Positions 13,701 through 39,760 are shown, counted from the first letter of the stretch. The stretch: DNA of 64,000 bases from Rhynochetos jubatus (GCA_027574665.1 CM050673.1:7239420-7303419); one strand, 5' to 3'. Numbers and translations are program-made. Notes: generated by a model from the sequence alone, not told the origin.

Positions 13701-14033
13701 TGGCGTTGGCCCTCATTTGTTATTAAGAATGTGGAAGAACGGAGCTCTCCGCACATAATTTGTATATTTGCCTTGGGACAGAATAGCCCCTTGAAATTGC
13801 CCCCAAGCCTGTTTGGAGGGTCTGTTTCTGTAGTAATCAAGAATTTTTTGAGCTTGTGAAAGAGAACTTTCCCTTTTTTTTTTCCAGTAGTAGAAGGAGA
13901 AATACCTGGTTTATTGTTTAAATACTCTGTCCAAAGTGCTTCATCCCTGTGTCATGGGGCATGAATTCAGGCATGATTAGTAGAGCCGAAGACACAGCCA
14001 GAGGCTGCGGAGCAGGTACTCACCACCATCCAT
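4750..14033 (-). CDS. CCR7: C-C chemokine receptor type 7 (three coding exons)
   Basis: CCR7 is the class A GPCR for CCL19 and CCL21 that guides dendritic cells and T cells to lymphoid tissue. Coding exons are 14024-14033 (ATG GAT GGT G), 7540-7589 (50 nt) and 4750-5814. Together they give 374 codons plus stop; the human protein has 378. Exon 2 is 50 nt, as in human, and encodes the hydrophobic signal peptide (KVTLVFSLPLIFQ). Exon 3 opens with an acidic N-terminus carrying NVT and NTT glycosylation sites and two DDY/IDY tyrosine motifs. Seven membrane spans follow, with DRY at about residues 151-153, an ECL1/ECL2 cysteine pair (FACK, RCSI), NPFLY in TM7, and a tail ending ETTTTFSP as in mammals. 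No frame damage is seen. Phases join correctly across both introns (6.4 kb and 1.7 kb). Confidence 0.96.
5815..7539 (-). other. CCR7 intron 2
   Basis: GT-AG intron. Short open frames on both strands (for example 6814-7218 plus) show no family resemblance. A hydrophobic stretch at about 7072-7122 (minus) resembles a signal peptide but is superseded by the better exon at 7540-7589. Confidence 0.7.
7540..7589 (-). CDS. CCR7: CCR7 exon 2 (signal peptide exon)
   Basis: The exon is flanked by the acceptor CTTCTGCAG and the donor GTAAGATG. It reads (G)GKQLKVTLVFSLPLIFQ, which lines up with the human GKPMKSVLVVALLVIFQ segment. Its length of 50 nt equals the human exon. It is too short and too split to stand out as an open frame, so exon-blind gene finding would start CCR7 wrongly at the Met at 5754. 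Confidence 0.9.
9572..9800 (-). mobile_element. CR1 LINE 3' fragment
   Basis: Read on the minus strand it has the standard bird CR1 tail: a block about fracture-free from the aggaaaaagttcttccc motif, through GGGCAACCTGGG-like and GGATGAGGCTGGGAGCAACC motifs, to a 3' end at the plus-strand catcacagcatggtttggg. It is 5' truncated, as most CR1 copies are, and lies in CCR7 intron 1. The open frame 9440-10072 overlapping it is not a gene. Confidence 0.85.
11822..11990 (-). mobile_element. CR1 LINE 3' fragment
   Basis: This is a second CR1 tail in the same orientation in CCR7 intron 1. Its 3' end is marked on the plus strand by ttcatagaatcccagaacc, the remnant of the CR1 terminal octamer repeat. 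It shares its middle (agcccaggttgctcccagcc) with the copy at 9.6 kb. Confidence 0.85.
14024..14033 (-). CDS. CCR7: CCR7 exon 1, ten coding bases
   Basis: ATGGATGGTG is followed by the donor GTGAGTACC. It encodes M-D-G plus the first base of a Gly codon, matching human M-D-L-G in both length and phase. It sits about 110-130 bases downstream of a TATA box on the same strand. The shared length, phase and promoter position are the evidence; ten bases alone would not be. Confidence 0.8.
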
Positions 14034-14145
14034 GGTCTTGATCCAAACAGCGCTGCAGTCACGCGATTGGCAAGAGCATCGTCTGCTCCAGCACAGCCTC
14101 AGCGCGCCGCAGCTCCTGCCAGGGACCCTCTTTGGGAAACTCTGT

Positions 14146-14153
14146 CTTTTATA
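14146..14153 (-). promoter_or_regulatory. CCR7 TATA box / core promoter
   Basis: The minus strand reads CAGGAAGTATAAAAGACAG: an Ets-type GGAAGT abutting TATAAAAG. A start site 25-30 bases downstream (about 14120) would give a 5' UTR of about 85 bases before the ATG at 14033. A minus-strand CCAAT at about 14064-14068 falls inside that UTR, so it is probably not functional. Confidence 0.55.
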
Positions 14154-14213
14154 CTTCCTGCGTCTCTGTGAGGAGCTCATGATGCGCGTGACGTCGCTGG
14201 CATTTTGTAGAGC

Positions 14214-14240
14214 CTCCTCCTCCTCCTCCTCCTCCTGGCG
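14214..14240. repeat. (CTC)n microsatellite
   Basis: About eight CTC units in a row, 60-90 bases upstream of the CCR7 TATA box. On the CCR7 sense strand this is a GAG/GGA purine tract. Confidence 0.9.
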
Positions 14241-14279
14241 CGTTCCCCGGTACAGGAAAGCTGTGCTGTGCACCGCGCT

Positions 14280-17200
14280 GCCTGCAGACGGTCGGGGTGC
14301 TCAGGTGCTTCCTCGGCGCGCAGCCGACACGCAGCTTTTACTGAGGCTTGGTGAGATGAGAGTTCTGCTTTTGCACTGACAGATGAGAAGTTGTCTGTGG
14401 TGAAGGGACAAGAGGAAAGTCAAGGATCCTGCAGATGGTCTCAGATCCTGCGCAAACACCCATCCACAGTGTCAGACCCTCCCGAGACCTTGTGCCAGCC
14501 CAGCTGCCACTTGAGAACCTCCTCAGGGTTTCCTTCTTGGCAGAGCAGTGGCACTGCGGTTCTGGTCTGGGGTAGCTGATGTGCAGGGTGCTGGGGCTTG
14601 AGGCATTTGTGTTTGGCTTGCGGAAGGCGACCTGCGCTTTCCTTCGCACGCTCTAAGCACGCGACCGGCTTGGCAGCGCTGGCTTTTGCCTTATCTCGGT
14701 AGGCAGGTGCAGTTCGCATCTCGGCAGCTCTATTTACTGCTCCGTTTTCCTTTTGTTCATCAGTTACCCAGGCAGGTACGCTGCCTCCGAGGGCTTTATC
14801 TTTAACCGCTTCCACCAGGAAAGGCTAGAGATGAAAGGCTGCTCTCGGGTACGGGCAGAATACTCAGAAAGGGTGGGTGTAAAGCCTTCAGAGGCAGTCA
14901 TGGTGCCGTCCCTGGGAGTGGTGGGTATGCAGAGAGGGGCACAGTTGCTTAGATTTGCTCTGTATTCACCCTGCTCCCAGAGAGAGAGGGGAGGGGGCTG
15001 TAACATCTCAGGGAACCCATCCCCAGCTCCGCAGTGGGTGGATGGAGCCAAGGAGGAGGGAGAGGCAGCAGGCAGGTGGTTTGCAGTTTGTTTTCTGCAC
15101 GTACTCCCAAGCTTTAACTTCAGAGCGTCGGCACGCGCCAAGCTCTGTGTTGTCAGAGCCAATTCCAGTAAATGGGTTTTCCTTAAAAAAGAATGGGCAC
15201 GCATCAAAATCAACAATTTGCCATGCCTTTATGCCACTGAACCTTCTTGTACAGTCATGTTTTGCACCTAGGGCCTTCTCAAAACATGTACTAAAGCTTT
15301 GCTGAATTGGATCGTGTATATTTGCAGCCTGTTTCGTGCCTCAGCGGCTCAGTGGCTCTCCGCCGCTTCTCCACAGCACGAGGCCTGATCGGTGCCTGAG
15401 CGTCACGCTCTGCTGTTGGCTCTCTAGAACACATTTGTTTTGATTAATTATATAAAAAAAAAAGAATCAAGTCACCAGGTGTTTTCCATCTCACATTAGA
15501 GCCGAAGTTACTCCGCTCACCTCTGCCGAAGGAGTGGGAGTCAGTGGTTGACATTCGTTGCCCAGGTCACGGTACTCGGGCTAGATGGCAGTTGTTCATC
15601 AGTGTCACTTCTCAACAGAAAATGCAGTTCCTAATAAATTCCACAGGAAGTTGTCTCAGAAAGAAAGATTTCAGTTCAGGTTGAGTCCACTCGAACCGAA
15701 ACACTGAATTTGCTGAACTGAATTGAAACGATTGTGGCACCTTGACTTGATCTGCCATTAAATTGCAACTCCTCCAGCAGTGAAACACTTCCTGGGAATT
15801 CAGTTCCTGTATTTCACATCTGTGTCCCGTGTGTGAAGTTGAGCTTCTGGCAGTCTCTGTTCAGGTGAGTCATGCAGGGGCCCCCCAAGATGGAAGGGGA
15901 CCCCCGTGCCTCATGGGAGATGGTGCCTGGCCAGCACGCAGGGGCTGTAGGAGTAACAGGGATATGATCTTAGAAAGCAGAACTCGTGAGGCTCTACCGC
16001 ACTTCAGCAAGGTGTAATTCATTCTGAGAAAAGCACCACACAAGATGTTTTGACATCCTTAACTCAAAGCCTTCCTGTGTTTTCCACTAATTTTGCTTTC
16101 AGTGAACCGAGATGGAAACAGTCCGAAATAGGAGTTTCTCAGCAGGTGGAGAGCCCACGCAGCCACATCCAGCTCTGCCCATGGCTGCACCAGACCCCCC
16201 TGCACGGCTTCAGGGATCGGCTCACAGCACGGGGAGAGCGGCACGGGCAGTGCCAGGTAGGCAAACAGACAGGACTGCGGCCAGCACCAAGCTGGGCACT
16301 GAAGAAGGTTTCACATACAAGTAAAAGCATCACAGTTCAGTCCAGGTGCGGTAGGTCCCTTTCAATCCACTGACCTGCCCTTCTCTTGCCTAGGGAGAGA
16401 GCATGGATCACCCAGGGAAATGCCAGCTATGTCCCCCTGCTCTTGGCTCGGCTGTTCTGCTCTTTTGCCGACCTGAAGTGCCAGGAAGGGTTTTCTCCCC
16501 CTTCACTGCAGGGAACTGGAGTTGCCCGGACAGAAGCACTGGTGAGTTACGGGTGAACCCACTCAACTGCCACTTCCCAGTAGCCTCCCGACTCTTGCGT
16601 GGGAGCGGGACCCTGATGTCTCCTCTGCGTCTGTGCTCTGCCTGGCAATGCCAAACCAAGGCCCTCGGGATCTCCCACCTCCAGTTTTGCCTCCTGCCCA
16701 AACACCCCCTCGGCTCCCCAGCTGGCGTGCAGGGAAGGTTCGGGTGTAGAAGTCAGCCGGTTTACTGGTGGGGGCTTCGACACGGTCGTTCCTCAAGCAA
16801 ACAAAATAGCAGAAGTGAAATCGTGAGTAAATTCCTGACATTAAGAGCGGTACCGAGCTGGGATTCCTCACCGAGAGGAGTTCTTAGAGCGGTTGTAGGG
16901 GATGCCCTGAAAAAGTGTCTCATGATTGTGATCTCACCATGAGGTTATTAAAAGATCCTTATCCTCCCAACAGAGGAAGCAATCTGCGTGGCAGGCAGGC
17001 TCCTATCGGGGACGCGCAGTTGCCCGTGTAGGTCAGCCCCTGAGGAAAGGGGACACACTCGTGTCACTGGGAATTCACCTCCTTCACGCCTGCGTCACGG
17101 CATGGGCCGTGGCCTTTCTCCCCAGTTCTGTTTTTGGAGGGGAAAAAGAAGCAGTTTTACCAGGTTGGCATCTGCTCTGCACTCCAGCAACTTCCTCAAC

Positions 17201-20200
17201 CTGCAGTTCAGGAATTTGGCTGACGAGGGACACGTACCCAGAGACACAAACAGGGAGAGGTCAGGTTGGCAGAAGCACAGACACGCTGGTTGTCCCCCCC
17301 CGGCCCCCGAGGCACGGGGGACAAGCTGGATAACGGGCCACTGCCAGCACACGCTGCCAGTCCACACCGCCAGGTCTGGCTGTATACGGAGGGGCCTGTG
17401 CCGGACAAACAGATCCCTCTGGCCTGAGTTAACATGGAAGAGACAGTGCTCACCCCACAGCAACAGGAGGGGAAAAGAGAGGAGATGAAAAATAGGAATT
17501 ACATCTCCAGGGACATGACAGGAAGTGTGCTGGGAAGGGTGCACGGCCACTGGATGTGTCTAGAGCAGGGCTTGAAGCCCTCCCTGTACTTTGCTCCCAC
17601 GCAGGTGGGCAAACAGCCGGGGAGTTCCCACGGGGTATCGAACACTAGTGAGGAATCAGTCGTAGAGGGAGATGAGGAGATCGCGTTGTGTCTCCTGAAA
17701 GGGTTGAGGGTTTAGGTGTCTGCTGGCCGTAGAGCGAGCATCCTCCCTGTGAGCCTACGTTACCGTCTTCAAAAGGTGCTACACCAATCCCCTGCGGCCT
17801 TGGAAACAAGGCTGGCTATGGAAAAGGGAATGATCCCGTCAGTGGTTTCTCCAAGAACAGCTCCTCCAGTCTTCTCTAGGCAGCTCTGCCATACTTCATC
17901 CCTGGGCTTACATGGTAAAAAACCGTATTGTGATGTTTCACTCGCTTTCTGTTGTTACTGTCACTCTCTGGTTTATCTTCCCCTCCGCCCCGGAATCGGG
18001 GCCAGGATTCAAATGGCATTTTCTTGCCTTTTTAATAGAGTCAAGTCTCAAAAAGGCAAATTGAAACTAGCTGTTTACAGCAGTTGCAGCCGGGATTAAG
18101 TCACAAGTGAAGCTGTACGTGGCAACTTAGAACAAAATAAGACACTAACCTGATAACTGCAAAACCACTTCAAAAAAACCCCCTCGAAGACTGTGAACAA
18201 AAAAAAAAAAAAAGGTCAAAGCGAAAGAAGGGAACTGAGAACAAAAACAGCGACACACAGACCTAAACAGAGCCGGATCCATGCCCTCGAGCCTCTGGTC
18301 TAGTAGCTGATCTCCCCTTGGCTGTCAGTGCAGATCCCACCGGGGAGGGATTTGCAGGAATCGCCGTCAGTAGTGCTCTGCATACGCAGGGCAGGCTTCA
18401 ACCTCAGGAATCCCAGCATGTGATGGGGCATTCAAAGCCTCCGTTGCGTTGTGGGCTCCTTCAAGGCACAGACTTAGGGCTGAGGTCAGTCTGGGATGAA
18501 CTGGGACTCTGTGCAGTGCAATTCCACCTCCCTCGAGGTGATTAACCCTGCGCTCCTGCAGCACGGTGATTGCAGGTTATCCCCGAGGTGCCAAGGGAGC
18601 CTAAAGCTGGTTTCTAGCCTGTGCTGAGGCCGTAGCAGCATCTCACACCTGCATTTCTCTGTCTAGGTAGGCAGGAGGAGTCGCTGAGGACAGCAGAGCC
18701 CCGTTGGATTCCAGAGCTCCCTGCTCTCCACCTCTGTCCACCAGAGGAACCGCTCCGGACAGCGGAGGGCTTGCCGAACGCGCTCACCTGTGCCCTTGAC
18801 AGGACACGGTTTAGCAGAAGTGCCACGTGTGTGACGAAGTTCTGAATCAGAGATGTGGAGGTTAGACCTGGTTCAGCGGAGGAGCCACCACGAGGCCACG
18901 CTCTCAGGGTTGGATTCTGCTCGAGGTGAGATCCAAGGCAGTAAAAACCCCACACCGCGGCTCACAGCGAGTTCACACATGGGCACAAAGTCTGCAGACG
19001 GCTCCCTCCAGGCCCTTACAATCTCCTACCGCAAAGCACAGTGGGTTACCCAAGCGAGGGACCGAGGTCTGGTGACTGCAGCGAGCTTTACCTGTAAAAT
19101 CCTGGGAGAACCCCGGTCCGTGGTTTTTAACGCGATACAGTGAAGAGACAGCAGGCCTGGGTTGTTTGTACTGACCACGGCACCCGCACGTCTCCTCCAC
19201 AGCGCGGCTCGAATGCGTCCTTATCCCTTGCCGTAAAATCCTGCCCTTCCTCAGCAGAGGAAACAGTTTGTGGTACAAAACAGTGATAAGTGAAAGTTAT
19301 TTAACACTTGCACCGAAAAATCCCAGACACTCTTTCTAACAAGCTTGGCTCTCTGGAATACCTATTTTTTCCTTAAGTGTGCAGAGATACACCGATAAAC
19401 CAGGATGCACAGACGGAAGTGGATTAGTTGAACTGCACTAAGCCCACACAAAGTCACTCTTACTCAGAATTAATGTGATCTTAATTCACTATAGCTTAAT
19501 TCACATTGAAAGAGAAATTAGCATAACTGTAATTTACTAATTGAATCAACTGCGGCAGGATTACTGAGCAGGGTCGCATCAGCTACCCAAAAGCAAAGTG
19601 GAAATTGCGTCCGTTTGCCTGGGAAAACAGGTCACCCCTGCGGAGGAGACCGCCTTTTCCCGTTCCAGAGGGCAGAAAACACGCTGGGCTGCCGGGTTCT
19701 TACTGGAGCCTTTCCTGGGATCAGCCCATCCAAACCCAAGGGCAACTTAAACATAAAATTTAGGGGTTATACTTGAATTTCTGCCATTTCTGCAGGGCTG
19801 TGGCTTCAGAGTGGTTCCATCTTCTGGGATGACAGTGAGGAAACTCAAACCACACCCAGCAATGCGCTTGTGAAGACAGTACCGGAAGCCTGAGCCTTTC
19901 CTGTGGCATTTGCCACCTGAAGCTTCACCTGCACTCCAGTAAAGCCTTGCCCTCCGCGTCCTGACAAGGTAACTGGTCTGTAAACCACTTTTCTCAGCGC
20001 CCCTGAGCACAGGATCCGTCCAAGGGCTCCCTTTGTCACAGATGAGGCATTTCTCACTCCAGCTTGCTCTTGTTAGAAAGTTGAAAAGGCGAAAGACAGA
20101 TTCCAGGTCCTTTTTTAATGGTTTTCACTTCTCTTTGCCTTAATCCCTGCGAAGCGCGAAATCCCAAACTGCCGCCCAGCGTCGGAGGGACGCAGGTCAG

Positions 20201-22960
20201 CGCCCCGTGCGGGGTGCCGCCGCCAGCCTTGCAGGGTGGGGGGCTGAGTTCGCAGCCTGTGAGTTAACTGCAGTTTGTAACTGTGCTTTGAAGCCCTGGT
20301 CATTCGTGAAACGCGCGGTGCAACAGGTCCCGACGCCGACTAAGTGTTACACAACCCAAGAGTAAGAGTTACTAGCAGTTTGCAACCAGGGGTGAGACTG
20401 CGTCTTTCTCCCGTAGCCCAGGCAGGCCTGTGGCAGCGCTTCTGGCTCATGCGCCTCTGCAAGCGCCAACCCTGCGCCGCTTCTCGCCTGGAATCGGGGA
20501 TGAGGAGTAGATTTCTCCATATTCCAGCGCTCGGGACTGCTGGGAGCACTCGCCCGTTCCCAGGGAGGATGGAAGGTAAGCAAAGCGGAGCAAAGACAGC
20601 GCAGCTTTAGCGGCCCTGTGGCAGCTCAGGGGTTTTAGATCGGTGGCAGATCCAAAGGCAGTTTCTTTCGGTAGCTTTTGTTAAATTGAGGGGGAAAACC
20701 TCTAATAGGTGGGTTTGGGTTCTTAATTTTTGTAACAAAAGCAACACCTGCCCAGGACAAAACCTGAGGGGAAGAAAAGGGGGAAGGAACCACTAAGGAC
20801 TCCCTGGGACAGGGTGGGCACAGGACCTGGGTGGCGAGTGGAGCACTTACGGCTGGTGAGGAGCAAGAAAACGCACCCTGGGACAGACCCGAGACCCCAT
20901 CGAACACCGGCTTTGAGTGGAGCAGGGGGGGGCTGAACCCGGCTCCCCGCAGCCCAGGGAACATCAGCACAACCCCCTCCCCCCCACACAAGCGTAGGTG
21001 CCTCTGGGTTAACCTCCCCTTGCAGGGCTCTAGACCTCCCCACCGACCCCCTCCCCGAGGTTAGGGGGGAGATGGGGGCTTCCCGCTCCAAGCTGCTGTG
21101 TACCAGTGCGACACTGCGGGCCCGGCCCCCCGTCTGTGCCAGGGCTGCTTTTACTTTGGTGTTTCACCCTCCAAAGCTCCATCAATGCCTTTTCTCTCCG
21201 TCACAGCAGTAACCCTTGCTGCAAACACGGCTTCTGCAGCTGAGGCCCTCGCTATGCTGGAGGCAGCTCAGCTTTGCCAGACGAACCCACGGGACACACA
21301 TGCAGGATTCTCTTTCTAAACCCTTATTTAGAGGCCAAGACCTGTGGATTTCTCTGGCGACGAAGCGCTTCGCCGCTCCAATGGCTTTTGAACCATCTCA
21401 CGAGGTGCCCAGTTCGTGTTTTAGCAACCAAATAGCTTGCGCTATTTACCCTTTGGGGCCTGCTCCACGCCGTGTGCCTGTTACTGTATTTCAGTTTTGT
21501 AGGTCAGGAGGTTTTGGGGAGTGATAAAATCTGACAGTTATAGCAATGCAAAAAAATAAAAATCAAAAAACCCCTTTAAGAGCAGTTTTTTTAACCCAGG
21601 CTTCTAATAGCTTTCACTGAGGGTATTTTTGTGGTGAGATCATAGATAAAAGCGCAGTTTTGAGAACGACCCGATACAGCAGGGAACCTTTGCCTACTTG
21701 ACTTTGTGCGCAGAACAGACCAGACAGCAGAGCTGTGGAGAGGTCAGAGGTCACAAAGCATGAGTCAGGCTCTCAGAAACAGCCTGTGTTTTCACCAAGA
21801 GAAAAACAAACCAAAGCAAGCAACTCCCTCACCATGATGCAATGTTTTGGATTTGCCTCCTTCTCAGCCCCTGTGGGTGTGACAGACTCACCAGCTCTCA
21901 GGCACCTGTGGGAGACGGCTCAGCCACCCTGAGGGGCCCCCAGCCCGTCTGCAGCACCAAGGGCACCCTCAGCGGTCCCCCCAACCCCCCAGATCAGCAG
22001 CCTGCACCCACATTACCCCCCACGGGAGGAGCCAGCAGACACTCACCACAGCTGGAGGAAGATGAAGCCCCAGGAGCTTGACACCCCCTCACCAAACAGC
22101 ACGGGGGAGGCAGAGAGCTGACTCCAGCAAACCCAGCAGCCAAGGCATAACAAGCTGGTGGGCTCTATCTGCCCCATCTTCCCCGTGGGAGGGTTTTAGG
22201 CCCTGCTGAGGCTCTCTGGGTGGGTGTGTTGGCTCATTGGGAGCTCCCGGTGGCTGCTCTCTATCAGAGGCCCTTGGTAGGTAGCTCAGCTGGGGGCGTT
22301 GAGCAGGCTCTGAGCTCCGGGGAGCTGCAGCCGAAGGAGCAGGGGGGGCTGTGGCAGGAACACGGCTCAGGAGCTGGGTTTCTCATGAGGCTGGTCCCTC
22401 AAGAAGGCCCTGCACCCGCTCGCTGATGCTCACATCCCTTGCGGGCACCTCTGCCAGGCACCGCGGTGTCGGGTCAGTGGCCCAAACGCTGCCCACAGGG
22501 CATTTGTTCAGGTTTCACGTGCTTGGAGAAGCTGGTTTACCCTGGAAGGTGACACCTACTCCTTCGGGCACGCACCCCTAGCAGCGACGCAGCCCGACTT
22601 TGCCAGTAATTACTGTTACTTACATACAACTTGAGAGCACGCAGCAGATGACGAGCACAACCAGCCTCCAAAACCCACGGCTGTTGCGCAGGTAAAGCTG
22701 TTGCACAAGCATTGGCAGCACCTGAGGTGTGGCTGCTCCTGCTCCAGCCGATTCCACCTGAGCCCCGGGCTGTCGGGCCCCCAGCAGCTGGTGTCACTGC
22801 AGAAATCAAAGCTGTATCTCGGCAGCAACGCTCATGCCAGAGAAGGATTTTTTAGGAGAGCAGAATGCAGTAAATAAACGTTTGGATGCGTCGCGTGGGA
22901 GTGCTAATGGGATACAGGCACTACGTTAAAAGACAGAAACCAGACCAATGTAAGTTTAAA
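14280..22960. other. CCR7-SMARCE1 intergenic spacer
   Basis: About 8.7 kb with no exon I can support. Many open frames of 60-180 codons occur on both strands, as expected in GC-rich bird DNA, and none carries a domain I recognise. Low-complexity features are small: an A-run of about 15 near 18200 and GGGGGTG-type tracts near 20920-21070. Confidence 0.6.
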
Positions 22961-23842
22961 AAACCCCAAACATGTTGGATTTTTATTATTTTTAGACTAT
23001 TTAAAAAACCCCAAAGACCAAAAGGATTTAAACCCCGCGCACATCCGGTATACCCGCTGCGCTGGCCGAACAGCCGCGCTTGCGGCAGCGTACGCAGCAC
23101 GCGCTCGTGTGTCTGTGGTTGGAATGAGGTGTATTTTTCCTTCGGGGCAGAACGGGGCACTTTATCAGTAGAGTTCCCCGAGGTTTCTAAAGCTCGGGGG
23201 CAGCAGAACCGTGTTGCGTTAGCGGCTGCGCGCTCACAGCGCGGGTCGGCGCTGGGATGCTCCCCTGCTCTGTACTGGCCACGTCGCCGGCCACGGTCGT
23301 ACCAGGACAGCGTAGGAGCAAGTAAAGGAGCGAAGGGTGGAGAAAAGCAGAGGCTGCTGCTGAAAAGAATCTGCACCCCAGAAAACCCCCTCAGAGCCGT
23401 CATTTACTTCACGTACGCTGTCCTGTGGAGACGGATCTCCCGAAAGGCTGCGCGCAGAACACGAGCACCTTCCCATCGCTGCCCGATCTACGACAAGATT
23501 ACACCAAGAAAAGCCCTGATACCGAGCCTTTCAGCCTCGCTCCGGAGCACTGAAGGCTTGAAGAGCAAAGAACTGGGCAGCTGCAGGAGACGTCCACGCT
23601 GGCGGGAGCTGGAGCGTGGTGGAACACGCCGGCGCCGTGGGGTTTCGGGGTGTGAGGTGAAGGAAACGCTCTGGTTATACGCGGCGTCAGTCCCTCGGCG
23701 CAGCCGAGGCGATGCACGTCTGCGCCTCAGCCACGAGGAGCCAGGCCCGCTGGGAAAGGCCGCGTTTGCGCTGTCGCGCGGCGACTGGAGGGGGAAGGTC
23801 CGAGTCCTAACGCAAAACCCAACCCCAAATAACGACACGTAA
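22886..23842 (+). other. 318-codon open frame antisense to the SMARCE1 3' UTR
   Basis: ATG at 22886 opens a 318-codon frame in a CpG-rich stretch. The product is very Arg-rich with many RR pairs and no domain I recognise. There is no splice structure and no neighbouring plus-strand gene. The frame lies almost wholly within the probable SMARCE1 3' UTR on the other strand. High GC lowers stop-codon frequency, so the length is less surprising than it looks. Probably non-coding. Confidence 0.15.
22981..22988 (-). terminator. Candidate SMARCE1 poly(A) signal
   Basis: Plus-strand ttttatta gives AATAAA on the minus strand, about 980 bases past the SMARCE1 stop. A 3' UTR of about 1 kb is plausible for this gene. 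The AATAAA that overlaps the stop codon itself (about 23963-23969) is unlikely to be used. Confidence 0.35.
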
Positions 23843-23964
23843 CTACATCCCAGCGTCCCCGGGAGACAAGCGATACAGGCAGGGAAGATAGAAAAGCCGC
23901 GTGGTACATCTGGAAATCAAAACAGTACTTCATAAAAAAAGAGACACATGAAATGAGTCGCTAT

Positions 23965-37876
<13,912 letters not shown>

Positions 37877-37892
37877 TTTGATAGGCAAATTT

Positions 37893-37907
37893 TCAGCCAC
37901 CTGACAT
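37893..37907 (-). promoter_or_regulatory. Upstream ORF in the SMARCE1 5' UTR
   Basis: The second exon (37870-37920, acceptor TTTGTCTTTCAG) contains ATG TCA GGT GGC TGA 16 bases before the true start ATG TCA A. Both ATGs have a weak A at -3 context. A four-codon uORF so close to the start could tune initiation. This is an inference from sequence only. Confidence 0.5.
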
Positions 37908-38249
37908 TATATTTGTACTTCTGAAAGACAAAAGAATATCGTGCTGTTTAATAGTGTACCTTTACTTCCCCAAATCTTTGAAACTCCAGTTACCACAGTT
38001 ACCGAAAAGTTTGCCAATTTTGAGATAAGACAGTTTCTAAAAACCAGCGTGTTGTCTCTTTGACAAATGAATGCCCTTTCCAAGGAATCTGGCCTTAAAT
38101 TGCTCAGGTTTATTTCATCTTTATGTTAAAAGCTTTTAAGTCCATCGTTCCACCCCCGCTCCCGGAGATAAAAAGGACGTACCCCACCACGTTACACTGC
38201 TGCTCGCCGAGCTGGTTTTAGTGTACAAATAACCGAACTAAGCAGGGTC

Positions 38250-39760
38250 TTCTTTGCACCACAGGAGAAAAATCGTCACCAAACGGGGGAGAAGCAGCAG
38301 CAGCGGCCACGGGGGGTGAGTACACCGAGCGCCCCGGCAACGAGCCCACCGGTGTGCGCGGACAAAGCGCTGAGCCGGGCCGCCCCGGGACACCCGCCCG
38401 GGAACGTGCTTCGGCCTGGCGAGCTCCCCGCCACCGGCCTGCTCGCCAGGCTCCCGAGGGGCTCCGGGGGGAGCGGGGGCGGCAGAGCTGCAGCCAGGCC
38501 AGCTCCCCCCACGCCCCCACGAGGAAACCGATGCCGTGGGGGGGACCCTCGGGCCTCACCGCGCTCCCTCCCCGTGCTGCACGGCGGGGGCCCAACGCGC
38601 CGCGCTCCTGGCGCCGGGAATGGCCGGGGAGAGCACCCCAGCCCGGCAGCTGCCCCGAGCCGGCTGCTAGAGACCCCTCCTCACCCCGCCGTGAGCACCC
38701 GGGAAGGGCCCGGCTGCTAACGTGGAGCGGGCCGAGGCCTACACCCTCACCCCCCTTCCAACTGGGCTGCTCCCTGGGCCGCGGCCTGCCCCTGGGGCAG
38801 CCCGTCCCGCAGGTGCCGGACCGGGCCGGGCAGCCCCACGCGGGCACCCGCGCCCCGACTCACCCGCTCGGCGCCGGCCGCGCTCCCTTTGTTCCCCACC
38901 CGGCCGGGGCGGTGGCGACAACGGCGCATGCGCGCTCTGCTCCGCACTTTCGACACGCCGCCCCCCCCCCCCCCCGCCCAGTCTCTGTTTTATAAAGGGG
39001 GCGAGTTTGCCGGTTCGTGTCCGCCTCGCGTCCCTCCTGTGTCCGCGCTGAGCCGAGGCCTTTCCCGCGCTCACCGGGGGACGGGGGAGACTGAACGCTT
39101 GTGGCGAATCTGCGGGAGCAGCGGGTAAAGGGGGCCCAGGCCCCTCCATTACCGGGAAGGAGGCGCCACCCCGCCTGGCGCGAGGTATCACCCCGTAGTG
39201 CGGGTCGGGCTGTGTCTGTCCAGCAGCACCGGGCTCGTTCCCTTCGCCCCGTGACAAGGAGGCGCGGGAGAAGGAAGCCGCCCGTCTCCACATTCCTGTC
39301 ACCCCTTTCCACAGGGACGTTAACCTGCTGCCCGCCCTTCCGGCAGCCCCGGCCGGTGGTAGCAGGGCCGCAGCGGTGGGACCCTGCGGAGCGGCCGCGG
39401 TTTCCCCCCGTGGCGAATCTGCGGCGGCGAACAGGCAGGCGGGGGGCGGCCGGTGACGCCTCGCGCCCGCGGCCGTTTGGCGCCTTTTTCCCCTGAGGCG
39501 GCGCGCGCGGCGGTTGCCGGAGCCCCCCGGAGCCCCCCGGAGCCCCGGGCGCGTCTGGGGCCGCCGGGTCCGAGTGCATCCCGGAAAGGCAGGCGAGAAA
39601 GGCAGGAGAACTGCCCCGGGGGTGCCGGGGAACCGTCCGTGAAGCGTGCAGCGGGGCGCTGAAACAGCACCTCCCTCAAGAGAGGCTGGAGCGGGACGCT
39701 AGCAGAATGCCACCGAGCCGCTCTCGCAAATCCCCCTCCCCGGAGCAGGGGAAGAATCGG
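38250..39760. promoter_or_regulatory. CpG island, probable bidirectional promoter
   Basis: About 1.5 kb of dense CpG, sharply different from the AT-richer DNA on both sides. It covers the SMARCE1 start on the minus strand and an ATG with a good donor on the plus strand at 39707. It includes a C-run of 15 (38961-38975). The long open frames inside it (38354-38995 plus, 38860-39579 minus) come from lack of stops, not from genes. Confidence 0.8.
38864..38960 (-). promoter_or_regulatory. SMARCE1 non-coding first exon and core promoter
   Basis: A clear donor (GCGG|GTGAGT) at 38863/38864 faces the exon 2 acceptor at 37921. A perfect NRF1-type palindrome GCGCATGCGC lies at 38924-38933, and a TTTATAAA motif usable on either strand lies at about 38988-38995. 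A start near 38940-38960 would place both as promoter elements. Confidence 0.5.

Noticed and set aside
38354-39579. Several open frames over 180 codons in the CpG island
   Set aside because: They are Pro/Gly/Arg/Ala-rich translations of high-GC DNA present on both strands at once, without donors or conservation.
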